From positions 1-61,607 of the forward strand of contig NZ_BATR01000100.1 of the NCBI RefSeq assembly GCF_000739655.1: a stretch of 61,607 nt of DNA, read 5' to 3'. The DNA comes from Verrucomicrobium sp. BvORR106 (GTDB taxonomy: Bacteria; Verrucomicrobiota; Verrucomicrobiia; Verrucomicrobiales; Verrucomicrobiaceae). Below the pieces are notes generated by a model. It was not told the origin of the DNA, did not search any database, and worked only from the letters and a program-made list of their open reading frames with translations. How positions within the stretch are numbered: position 1 is the stretch's first letter; every line of letters begins with the position of its first letter. The translations under genes were made by a program, and so were the position numbers. Below, piece after piece: positions 51,939 to 59,986 of this stretch.

Positions 51939-52046
51939 GACGTTTTAGGTGTTAATGATGATGAGAACTGAGAACTGAAAAGAGGAAAGGGGGAGCCAAG
52001 TCACCTGCGGCTGTGAGGGCCGGCAAAGGGTGCTCCCAGAGGGCGA

Positions 52047-52871
52047 TTAAACTTCGAGTTTGCCCTGGAAGACGAAGTCGGCGGGGCCGTGCAGGGTGAC
52101 GTCAGAATAGACGTCGCCAGCCTGGTTGAAGCCGACCTTCAGGGTGTCGCCACCCTTCACCTTCACGGAGACGGGAGCGGATGCGCCATGCAGCTCATGA
52201 TGAATGAGCGCGCAGGCCACCATGCCGGTGCCGCAGGCCAGGGTCTCGTCTTCCACGCCGCGCTCGTAGGTGCGGATCACAATGGAGCCGGGGGAGACGA
52301 CGGTGGCAAAATTGGCGTTGGTGCCCTTCGGCGCGAAGGCCTCGTGGTAGCGCAGGCCGGCGCCCAAGCGGCGGATTTCGGCCGTGGAGAGGGCATTCAC
52401 ATCCTCCACAAACACGACGGCGTGCGGGACGCCGGTGTTCACGCTGTGCACTTCCATTGGGGTGCCATCCACCACCAGCGCCTGATTCAGCTTCAGGCTG
52501 TGGGGCTGGCTCATGTTGATTTCCACCTGATCGCCGAAGAACTCCGCGGAGATCATCCCAGCCTGGGTCTCGAACTTCACTGTAGTCAGGCAGTTGTCGT
52601 GCAGCTTGTTCACGAAGCGGGCAAAGCACCGGGCGCCGTTGCCACACATCTCTGCCTCACCGCCGTCCGCATTGTAGTAGCGCATGCGGAAGTCGCCGCC
52701 ATCGGTGGCTGGCTCCACGGCCAGCAGGCCGTCTGCACCCACGCCGCGATGACGATCGCAGAGCTGGGCGATGGATTTACCGGAGAGTTGCAGGGACAAA
52801 TCGCGGTTGTCGAGCATGACGAAGTCATTGCCCGCGCCGTTCATTTTCCAGAAGCTGAGAAGATTGGCCAT
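52047..52871 (-). CDS. dapF: Diaminopimelate epimerase
   Basis: This 274-residue enzyme interconverts LL- and meso-diaminopimelate. Both catalytic cysteines are seen: MCGNGARC with the first and LACGTGMVACALIHH with the second. Other blocks are KMNGAGNDFVMLDN, DGLLAVEPATDGGDFRMRYY, MEVHSVNTGVPHAVVFV and RTYERGVEDET. It starts 19 bp after trpA and lies before dapA. The product feeds both lysine and peptidoglycan synthesis. Confidence 0.97.
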   Translation of the reverse strand: MANLLSFWKMNGAGNDFVMLDNRDLSLQLSGKSIAQLCDRHRGVGADGLLAVEPATDGGDFRMRYYNADGGEAEMCGNGARCFARFVNKLHDNCLTTVKFETQAGMISAEFFGDQVEINMSQPHSLKLNQALVVDGTPMEVHSVNTGVPHAVVFVEDVNALSTAEIRRLGAGLRYHEAFAPKGTNANFATVVSPGSIVIRTYERGVEDETLACGTGMVACALIHHELHGASAPVSVKVKGGDTLKVGFNQAGDVYSDVTLHGPADFVFQGKLEV

Positions 52872-52890
52872 GGGATAAGGGGCGGAGAAG

Positions 52891-53691
52891 CTAGACGGCT
52901 TTCACTGCGTCCACAAGAGGTTTAACGAACGCCGTGAGCCGGTCGGACAGGTCAGATTGAGTGCCGTGCTGCTCGATCAGCTTCACGATGGCGCTGCCCA
53001 CGACCACGCCGTCCGCCATCTTGGCCACGGTGCTGGCCTGAATGGGGGTGGAAATGCCGAACCCTACCGCGATAGGGGTATGGGTGGCGGACTGGATCTT
53101 CTGGAGCTGGTCGGAGATGCCCGTGGCCAGGGAGGACTGGGCTCCCGTCACGCCTTCACGGGAGACGTAGTAGATGAAGCCCTCTGCCTGCTCGGTGATG
53201 AACTTGATGCGCGACTCCGGGGTGGTGGGCGCGATGAGGCGGATGCGCCTGAGGCCGTCTCCGACTTTCAATTCGTCATTCAGCGGCGCTTCATCTGGCG
53301 GGAGGTCCAGGATGAGCACGCCATCCGCCCCGGCAGCTGCTGCGTCCCGGTGGAAGGCCTCAAATCCGTAGGTGTAAACGGGGTTCAGGTAGGTAAAGAG
53401 CACCAGAGGCACCTCAGTCTCCTGGCGGAGTTCCTTGATGAACGCCAGCACCTTGGGCAGGGTGGTGCCCGCCTTCAGGGCGCGCTCGGCCGCCATCTGG
53501 TTCACAATACCATCGGCCTGGGGGTCGCTGAAGGGCACGCCCAGCTCGATCACATCGGCTCCGCAGCGGGCCAGAGTCAGCACAATCTCCCGGGTGGTGG
53601 GCAGGTCCGGGTCTCCTGCGGCGATGTAGGCCACAAAACCTTTCTTTCCGGCAGCGCGCAGGCCGGCAAAACATTGGTCAATCCGATTCAT
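52891..53691 (-). CDS. trpA: Tryptophan synthase alpha chain
   Basis: This encodes 266 residues from ATG 53691 (MNRIDQCFAGLR); the frame stays open to 53820 but the family start is here. TrpA cleaves indole-3-glycerol phosphate and passes indole to TrpB. Catalytic Glu and Asp lie in VIELGVPFSDPQADG; other blocks are FVAYIAAGDPDLPTT, LVLFTYLNPVYTYG, DGVLILDLPPDEA, LIAPTTPESRI, GFIYYVSREGVTGAQ, PIAVGFGIS and DGVVVGSAIV. TrpB and other trp genes are not in the window. It is the first gene of the cluster, divergent from cls. Confidence 0.96.
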   Translation of the reverse strand: MNRIDQCFAGLRAAGKKGFVAYIAAGDPDLPTTREIVLTLARCGADVIELGVPFSDPQADGIVNQMAAERALKAGTTLPKVLAFIKELRQETEVPLVLFTYLNPVYTYGFEAFHRDAAAAGADGVLILDLPPDEAPLNDELKVGDGLRRIRLIAPTTPESRIKFITEQAEGFIYYVSREGVTGAQSSLATGISDQLQKIQSATHTPIAVGFGISTPIQASTVAKMADGVVVGSAIVKLIEQHGTQSDLSDRLTAFVKPLVDAVKAV

Positions 53692-53867
53692 GAGGGCGGG
53701 ACGGATAGTCCGAAGCCGCCCACGGTGCAAAGCGCAATGTCGCTCGTTCCGGGGTTTTTTGGCAGGATGGGGCCAACACTTGTGGGAAGGGGGGGCGTGT
53801 TGGTGTTCGCGGCATTGCATCGCGGATCATTCGGGACTATCGGTGCCCCAGTGGTTGCGCGACGAGC

Positions 53868-55325
53868 ATGATATCATTCCTTTCTGAGATCCTGCCGGTG
53901 GTGAAGCCCGTCTGGCACCTGTCTGTCATTGCATTGAACTTGGTGGTGGTGGGGTACGCCCTCAGTCACGTGCTGCTGCGGAACCGGGATCACCGGAGTG
54001 CGGCTTTTTGGGCGGTGCTCATTGCCTTCGTCCCCTTCCTGGGGGCATGCTTCTACGCGCTTTTTGGGATCAACCGCCTGCGACGCCGAGGTGCCAAGTA
54101 TCGCCACAGCCTGGAACTCGCGGCGGTGGGCGAGGCCTGCCCGGTGAATCCCTGGCAGACCGTGCCGGAACTGAAGGAACTGCGAGCTCTTTCCACCTCG
54201 CTGGGCATGATCTCCCGGTTTGGCTTCACGGTGGGGAATCACGTCACGGTGCTGCGCAATGGGGAGGAGGCCATGCCGGCGATGCTGGAGGCCATTCGCG
54301 GGGCCAAGAAGTCGGTCTCCCTGTGCTCTTACATTTTCGAAGCCCACGGCATCGGCATGAAGTTCGTGGAGGAGTTGGTGAAGGCCAAGGACCGCGGGGT
54401 GGAAGTGCGGGTGCTGGTGGATGATGCAGGCACCCGCTACTCCTGGCCGCCCATCACCCACCTGCTGCGGGGGCGGGGCATAAAGGCCAAGCGCTTCATG
54501 CCCATCCGTTTCGTCCTGCGCATTCTCACCATGAACCTGCGGAATCACCGCAAAGTGATGGTGGTGGACGGGACCACCGGGTTCACCGGGGGCATGAACA
54601 TCCGCCAGGGCAACATGCTGGAGGCTGACCCCAGCCACCCGGTGCAGGACATGCACTTCAAGGTGGAGGGCCCGGTGGTGCAACAGCTCCAGCGCGTGTT
54701 TGCCGAGGACTGGGCTTTCTGCTCCGGTGAGGTGCTCTCCGGTCCCCTCTGGTACCCTACTCTGGAACCTGCGGGTGAAGTGGCGGCCATCGGGGTGCCG
54801 GACGGTCCAGATGAAGACCTCGAACTCATGCCCAAGACCATCTTTGCCGCCCTCTCGGAGGCTCGGCACTCGGTGCGGATCATGACGCCGTACTTCCTCC
54901 CGCCGCCTGCTCTCATCTGGGCCTTGAACCTTGCGGCATTGCGTGGGGTGGATGTGAAGGTGCTCACGCCAAAACGCAACAACATCCCCTTTGTGCGCTG
55001 GGCGGCACGCACTTTGTACCCGGAGATGCTGGAGAAGGGCGTGAAGATCTACGAGGCGGACGGGCACTTCGACCACTCCAAGTTCATGACGGTGGACGGG
55101 CTGTGGTCACTTGTTGGCTCCACGAACTGGGACCCCCGCAGCCTGCGGCTGAACTTTGAGTTCAACCTCGCGTGCTTCGATGACTTGCTGGCTCAGGAGC
55201 TGGACCGGGAGTTTGAGAAGAAGGTGCGGAACGGTACCCTGGAGTCCCTCGCGGCGCTGCGCAATGCCACCCTGGCTGAGCGCCTGCGGGATGGCTTTGC
55301 GCGGTTGTTCATGCCGTTCCTGTGA
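53868..55325 (+). CDS. cls: Cardiolipin synthase (phospholipase D type)
   Basis: This 485-residue protein has two N-terminal membrane segments (about 12-33 and 45-66) and the PLDc_N-like motif LLRNRDHRSAAFWAVLI. Two HKD motifs follow: HRKVMVVDG with GTTGFTGGMN (about 223) and HSKFMTVDG with LVGSTNWDPRS (about 403). Such enzymes form cardiolipin from two phosphatidylglycerol molecules at the inner membrane. Length and architecture match bacterial ClsA-type enzymes. It lies divergent from trpA across 176 bp and precedes a membrane-anchored protein gene. Confidence 0.92.
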   Translation: MISFLSEILPVVKPVWHLSVIALNLVVVGYALSHVLLRNRDHRSAAFWAVLIAFVPFLGACFYALFGINRLRRRGAKYRHSLELAAVGEACPVNPWQTVPELKELRALSTSLGMISRFGFTVGNHVTVLRNGEEAMPAMLEAIRGAKKSVSLCSYIFEAHGIGMKFVEELVKAKDRGVEVRVLVDDAGTRYSWPPITHLLRGRGIKAKRFMPIRFVLRILTMNLRNHRKVMVVDGTTGFTGGMNIRQGNMLEADPSHPVQDMHFKVEGPVVQQLQRVFAEDWAFCSGEVLSGPLWYPTLEPAGEVAAIGVPDGPDEDLELMPKTIFAALSEARHSVRIMTPYFLPPPALIWALNLAALRGVDVKVLTPKRNNIPFVRWAARTLYPEMLEKGVKIYEADGHFDHSKFMTVDGLWSLVGSTNWDPRSLRLNFEFNLACFDDLLAQELDREFEKKVRNGTLESLAALRNATLAERLRDGFARLFMPFL

Positions 55326-55634
55326 GGGCCCTTCTTGAGACAGGATTAACAAGATTTCTGAAGGATTAACAAGATGGGAATAGGGTGATTGGACGCAAAT
55401 GCGTGTGGCGATGCTGCGGGGTAGTCCTACGGTCCCCGTCGGTTCGGGAGCGGAGGGGTTTGTGGGAAGTGTCGAGGATTTGCTGGCCTCCCGGAGCGCT
55501 CTGAAGTGGGGCACTCGCTCGCGCTCCTCGTACAATTCTCCGCAACTTCCTCACCGTCTGGGCATTCAATTCCGGGAGATGACGCTCCTCCGAAAAGCAT
55601 TGCACAATGGCTGCACAACCCGCACGTTGATTCT
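55326..55634. other. Gap with a short direct repeat
   Basis: No gene is supported here. Two copies of AGGATTAACAAGAT lie at 55342-55355 and 55362-55375, 20 bp apart, just after the cls stop. An upstream extension of the next gene is open but not convincing. Confidence 0.6.
55342..55375 (+). repeat. Direct repeat AGGATTAACAAGAT, two copies
   Basis: Two perfect 14 bp copies with a period of 20 bp. The word resembles the AGGATTAACAGGAT-type repeat seen in many bacterial intergenic regions. Confidence 0.85.
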
Positions 55635-56321
55635 GTGAGAACGGCACTTCTGGTTGTCCTGGCGTTCCTGGTAGCCCTGGCCATCGGCTGGTACGGGGGC
55701 GCTCGTCGTCCCTCATTGGGGCTTGAGGGGCTGGCTGGCGAGCCCATGGAGTTGGCTCAGTCGGCTCCAGTGGTGGTCCCCACTGCCCGCGCTCCCTTTG
55801 CGGCACCCAAGAGCGTGGATGACGACCTGGAGGATCTACTGAAGCCGACCGTGGAGGTGGCTCCGGCGACGGCGGAGACCAAGCCTGCGGTGCCCATTCC
55901 GGGTATGCCTGGAGTCTTTGGTCAACGCATGGCTCAAATTGATCAACTGGTGGATGCGGGATCGACCTTGGTGACGGACCCCTACGAAGTGGAGCCCGGC
56001 GTGTTCAACTACTCTACGCTCACCCCGCGCCTGAGTGTGCTCAACGATGGGGCCGCGGGAGTGCAGATGGATGTGAAGCGCTACCAGTTCGATGTGAGCG
56101 GCGGCTACTATGTGGATTTAGACCAGTCGGTGCCGATGACTCCAGGGATCGACTCGGGGATGAACTTCCAGGAAGGCAATCAAGGCTTTGCCAGCATCCT
56201 CAGGGTGGAGTTACAACCGGGTACGGGGCAGGTGCGAGTCATGTCGAGCGATTACAAGACGGAGGGGGCAGCACCATCGCCCTCTGGCGCAGGCGGCAGT
56301 GCTCCGGGTGAGGTGCCTTGA
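55635..56321 (+). CDS. Membrane-anchored protein, unknown
   Basis: The most sensible start is GTG 55635, giving 228 residues with an N-terminal anchor (TALLVVLAFLVALAIGWYGG, about 3-22). A Pro/Ala/Val-rich linker follows (residues 40-105), then a compact C-terminal domain with VTDPYEVEPGVFNYSTLTPR, GAAGVQMDVKRYQFDVSGG and RVELQPGTGQVRV. No family is recognised; the domain looks beta-rich. The gene follows cls by about 310 bp and converges on the M56 gene. Confidence 0.7.
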   Translation: MRTALLVVLAFLVALAIGWYGGARRPSLGLEGLAGEPMELAQSAPVVVPTARAPFAAPKSVDDDLEDLLKPTVEVAPATAETKPAVPIPGMPGVFGQRMAQIDQLVDAGSTLVTDPYEVEPGVFNYSTLTPRLSVLNDGAAGVQMDVKRYQFDVSGGYYVDLDQSVPMTPGIDSGMNFQEGNQGFASILRVELQPGTGQVRVMSSDYKTEGAAPSPSGAGGSAPGEVP

Positions 56322-56345
56322 TGCTCTCCTGCGTGGGGCGAGTTG

Positions 56346-59300
56346 TCAGAGGCGTTTCACAACCACAGAGCGGTCAGAAGATGAGATCGGGATGGTGCCA
56401 ACCTTCTTCCCATCTGGGTTGTTGATGTGAATGGAGTAGGAGCCTTCCACATCGAAGTTCATGCCTTCCAGATGGAAGCTTCCATCCTGGGCGCAGGCAA
56501 AGGTGGTGTACCAGTAGCTCCACTCCCTCAGGTGATACACCAGGGTGAGGCTGGCCTGCGACGCCGGAGTGCCATCGGCTTCGAGGACCTTGCCGGAGAT
56601 GGTCTGCCCTTTGGGGAAGGTAAGAGGAGCTTCGGGAAGGGGATTGCTCTCGTCGAGCTTGAGCCAAGGTGATTCCACCAGACGGCAGCCGGAGCGGAAG
56701 AGGATGCGGTAGCTCGTATGCAGAGGCAGTCCCGTCACCGCATACTTATCAGAGCCGGATGGGAGTCGGATGTCATGCTCCAGGCTGATGGCGCGTTTAC
56801 CCTCGTCATCGAGGCGTAGAATCGTTCCCGTTGTTCTTCGATAGTCGATGCTGGCCGCGGCGGAGGCCAGTTGTCCCGTGATGCCACCGGAGGGGATCAG
56901 GTGGATGTCCAGCTCCACATCCCCCTCGCCATGGGTGAGTTTGACATCCTTCAGACTCTCCTGACGTGTGTAGCCAGCGATCCCGTGACGCAGGAAGGCG
57001 ATGTAGTCGCCCACTTGAAAACGCCCTGTCGCTTCGCCGTTGTTGATCGGCAACGGGTGTTCCAGCCCTCTCACCCGGACGACGAAGTTTCCTTGAGCCG
57101 GCGGCTGATCTGGCGGTGCATGCAGCCGGAATCTCACCGTTCGTTCCTGGGGAGGGGCGGGCGGGGTTTGGTCGGGGCCTGCCGTGGTGAGGCCGTTTTT
57201 TGAGAGATAGAGGTGCAGGTCGGACTTGTTGCCTGTGACTTGCGTCTTCCATTCCCGCCCATCGCAATTGAATTCAATCTCCCCTGGGTTGAGCTGGCCA
57301 ATCGAGAAATGGACGTCGGTTCCTTGGAGACGTCCTTCAGTTTCAAACGCCATGTTGAAGTTGGCCAGATTCCAGGAGTTGCCGCTGTTCGAATCCAGGT
57401 AATACCGAACAATCGGCGGATTCCCGCTTCTGGAGAGAAGCTTCTTTGGATCATGAACGACCCCTCCAAGCCTCAGTTCAGGGAAGAGGCGAACGGGTTC
57501 GAGAGGGCGCCTGGGTACCACCCTGGCAATCGCGGTGGCATATCCAGGAGCATCGATGAGTGCGAGGAAATTCCGGTTGGGGGACCAGAGGTCCAGCTTC
57601 AAATGCCCATCGTTGCCTGATGGCTGACTGCTCATGCTGGCGAGGAAGGTTCGTGAGCCGTATGACATCGACTCGTTCGCTTTTTCCCAGGAGCAGCAGT
57701 AAGCCCTGGCGCCGGGTACGGCGGCTCCGGTGTTGGCATCGACGATCGGCAGATCCAGCGGCTCGATCTTGCGGACGCTGATCGTGGTGGGGACTCCGTT
57801 GGCAAAACGGACACCTTCAAACTGCGACCATTCGTGACCGTAGGCGCGCACTTCGATCTCGAATGTGCTGTCTGCCTCTGCATTTCCGATGGTGGCTTCC
57901 CCCGATGCTGAAGGTTGCAGGCTTCCCTGACGGTAGGGCTTTTCGCCATTGAGCATGACTGATTTTACATGGAGTTCTGCCCCGGAGATGGCCGCCCCCG
58001 TCTCGTCCACCAGTTTCAACTTCGCGGGATAGCCTTTCCTGACGACGAGGGAGAACGCGGTCGGTTCATCAGCATTCTTAGGGGCCTGGACAATCGTTGA
58101 GGTAGGGGCGTGACCTTCAAGCCACAGACCGACTACCATGGACTTCCCAAAGCCCTCGCAGGTAAACCTGGCAGCATTCCACTCGGTGGCAGTGAAAGAT
58201 CTTCTCTCTGACCAACCGCTAATCGTGAAGACCTGGTCCACGGTGATGACCTTGCCATCTCCATCCACCAGCTTGCCAACCGCCGTCCATTCAAGCATCG
58301 GGTCCACCGTCTGCGCCTCTTCCACTGCCGCCAGCGCCGCGATCCTCTCTTCTGGCGTAAAGGCTCTCGCCAAGGGCGGTACGGCGAGCGCACACACGAG
58401 AATGAAGCCAGTGATGGATGCCAGGGTGGCAAGGCCAATGGTTTGGGAAACAAACGGACGGCTTTGAGGAGGGACGGTTCCTAGAATGCGCTGGATGCGT
58501 TGCAGCAGACCGCTGCCACCGGTGGCGGCGAGGGAAAGGGCGAGATGTTCCGGTCTGACGGCTTCCAGGTCGGCAAGGGCTCGGGCGTAGGTGGGGCGAT
58601 CTCCGCCCCAAGCGAGAACCTGATCGTCACAGGCGCACTCCGCCTCGTCCCGCGCCGTACGTGCCATCGCACGGACTGGCGGGTTGAAGAAGAGCAGCGT
58701 TTCCATCGTGGTGATCCAGAGATTGATGATGGGATCCCGCCGACGCAGATGGGCCAGTTCATGGAGCACGACCGTTTCCGCGGCGGCGACTGTCATCCTG
58801 CCAAAGATCGCAGCGGGCAGGTAGATGACGGGACGGAACCAGCCTACTACCATCGGCACCTGCAACCGTGCCGAGCAAAGCACCCGGGCAGCAGGAAGGG
58901 CGGTGTGCTCCAGCAGGCCCGGCAACCAGGGCGCGGTGCACCGTGAAGCATCATGACGCAGCCGGTGCATGAGCCACCAACCCGCCGCGAGTCGCAGGCA
59001 GAGCAGGGCGACCCCGGCCGCCCAGATCACTGCCACGAGGGCCTGCCAAGCCATCGGGGCAGGCTCCGGCTTGGGAAGGGGGCGGGGGACGATGGGCGTT
59101 GATTCGGACCTCGGCGAGATGGCGGGTGCCTGATCCGAGATGGGGCTTGGGAGCGATGCAATAACACCTGCTGTGGGGCGGGAAACTTCTACCGCCTCAT
59201 TCAGATCACGGCCCAGCCAAACCATGGTGCCCACTGGTAACAGCAAGGTGAAGGTGAGGGCCGCCAAGATCAGACGATGTCTCGCCGCAGCGGACGCCTT

Positions 59301-59420
59301 GCGCAGAGCCTGTAGCATGATGCTCAGCAGCAGCCAGACGGCCGCTGCCTGCCAGAGACTGTGCAGGAGACTGGCTCCCAGGTGTGAAAGCCAGGGGGAA
59401 TGGAGCAGATGAAGGCTCAT
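56346..59420 (-). CDS. M56-family (BlaR1/MecR1-type) sensor with large carboxypeptidase-regulatory-like region
   Basis: This 1,024-residue protein resembles BlaR1/MecR1 in its N-terminal 350 residues: membrane segments at about 15-35, 48-68 and 120-145, then the zinc protease motif HELAH in VVLHELAHLRRRDP and the third-ligand region in ARDEAECACDDQVL, then another segment at about 335-355. The rest, about 660 residues, lies outside the membrane and contains beta-sandwich modules like carboxypeptidase regulatory-like domains (GYPAKLKLVDETGAAISGAE, GKVLEADGTPASQASLTLV). No penicillin-binding transpeptidase motifs are seen. By analogy it senses an outside signal and cleaves the partner repressor. 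Its gene follows blaI by 15 bp. Confidence 0.9.
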   Translation of the reverse strand: MSLHLLHSPWLSHLGASLLHSLWQAAAVWLLLSIMLQALRKASAAARHRLILAALTFTLLLPVGTMVWLGRDLNEAVEVSRPTAGVIASLPSPISDQAPAISPRSESTPIVPRPLPKPEPAPMAWQALVAVIWAAGVALLCLRLAAGWWLMHRLRHDASRCTAPWLPGLLEHTALPAARVLCSARLQVPMVVGWFRPVIYLPAAIFGRMTVAAAETVVLHELAHLRRRDPIINLWITTMETLLFFNPPVRAMARTARDEAECACDDQVLAWGGDRPTYARALADLEAVRPEHLALSLAATGGSGLLQRIQRILGTVPPQSRPFVSQTIGLATLASITGFILVCALAVPPLARAFTPEERIAALAAVEEAQTVDPMLEWTAVGKLVDGDGKVITVDQVFTISGWSERRSFTATEWNAARFTCEGFGKSMVVGLWLEGHAPTSTIVQAPKNADEPTAFSLVVRKGYPAKLKLVDETGAAISGAELHVKSVMLNGEKPYRQGSLQPSASGEATIGNAEADSTFEIEVRAYGHEWSQFEGVRFANGVPTTISVRKIEPLDLPIVDANTGAAVPGARAYCCSWEKANESMSYGSRTFLASMSSQPSGNDGHLKLDLWSPNRNFLALIDAPGYATAIARVVPRRPLEPVRLFPELRLGGVVHDPKKLLSRSGNPPIVRYYLDSNSGNSWNLANFNMAFETEGRLQGTDVHFSIGQLNPGEIEFNCDGREWKTQVTGNKSDLHLYLSKNGLTTAGPDQTPPAPPQERTVRFRLHAPPDQPPAQGNFVVRVRGLEHPLPINNGEATGRFQVGDYIAFLRHGIAGYTRQESLKDVKLTHGEGDVELDIHLIPSGGITGQLASAAASIDYRRTTGTILRLDDEGKRAISLEHDIRLPSGSDKYAVTGLPLHTSYRILFRSGCRLVESPWLKLDESNPLPEAPLTFPKGQTISGKVLEADGTPASQASLTLVYHLREWSYWYTTFACAQDGSFHLEGMNFDVEGSYSIHINNPDGKKVGTIPISSSDRSVVVKRL

Positions 59421-59435
59421 AGCGGAAGGGCGTGC

Positions 59436-59843
59436 TCAAGCGTTGCCGTCTTTGCGATCCAGTTCGTCCAGCAGCTTGCGGATCTCCGCCCGCTCTTCTG
59501 CCGAGACTTTGCGCGTGGAAAGGGCGCCCAAGGCCAGTTGGGCGGCAGAGCCTTCAAACATCTGAGTCATGAGGCGGCCGAGTAGGGACCGCTTCACCTT
59601 CTGCTCGGGCACTGCGGCAGAGAAGACGTGTATCTTCGCGGAGTCGTCGCGGGCGAGAAGCCCCTTTTCGTGCATCACCTGAAACTGCTTCAGCACCGTG
59701 GTGTAGCTGCCTTTGCTGCCGGTTTCCTCCCAGACCTGACGCACGCTGGAGGGGCCGTTCTTCCAGAGGACACGCAGGAGCAGCAGTTCAGCCTCGGTTG
59801 GTTCGGGCTGGGAGGGATCTCGTTCTTTGGTAGGTCTGGCCAT
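59436..59843 (-). CDS. BlaI/MecI-family repressor
   Basis: This encodes 135 residues from ATG 59843 (MARPTKERD); the frame continues to 59888, but that part covers the operator. The winged helix-turn-helix of the family is visible: PTEAELLLLRVLWKNGPSSV, RQVWEETGSKGSYTTVLKQF and EKGLLARDDSAKIHVFSAAV. The C-terminal dimerisation region ends in DELDRKDGNA. By family knowledge a BlaR1-type partner triggers its cleavage, relieving repression. It precedes the M56 gene by 15 bp, so the two are almost surely an operon. Two similar dyads stand upstream of the start. Confidence 0.93.
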   Translation of the reverse strand: MARPTKERDPSQPEPTEAELLLLRVLWKNGPSSVRQVWEETGSKGSYTTVLKQFQVMHEKGLLARDDSAKIHVFSAAVPEQKVKRSLLGRLMTQMFEGSAAQLALGALSTRKVSAEERAEIRKLLDELDRKDGNA

Positions 59844-59855
59844 GGCGGTGTGAAA

Positions 59856-59871
59856 TACGAATATTGTCGTA
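59856..59871. promoter_or_regulatory. Probable BlaI operator 1
   Basis: TACGAATATTGTCGTA is a dyad with arms TACGA/TCGTA around 6 bp, starting 13 bp before the repressor gene. Confidence 0.65.
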
Positions 59872-59899
59872 GATGATGCCTGGCACATGCTGGATCGTC

Positions 59900-59915
59900 A
59901 ACGATTATTGTCGTA
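59900..59915. promoter_or_regulatory. Probable BlaI operator 2
   Basis: AACGATTATTGTCGTA differs from operator 1 at two of 16 positions and lies 44 bp further from the gene. Confidence 0.6.
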
Positions 59916-59921
59916 GATGCC

Positions 59922-59957
59922 AAAAGCCCCCGCGCCTGCGATGCAGGGGCGGGGGCT
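59922..59957 (-). terminator. Terminator of the pyruvyl transferase gene
   Basis: On the minus strand AGCCCCCGC pairs with GCGGGGGCT around a small inner hairpin and is followed by TTTTGG. It lies 29 bp after the gene's stop and before the operators. Confidence 0.75.
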
Positions 59958-59986
59958 GAAGAGGGGAGCGGGTAGCGAGTGGGCAG

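Noticed and set aside
53874-55076. 400-residue antisense frame across cls
   Set aside because: The plus-strand frame encodes a clear cardiolipin synthase; the antisense product is His/Arg/Pro-rich and has no recognisable feature.
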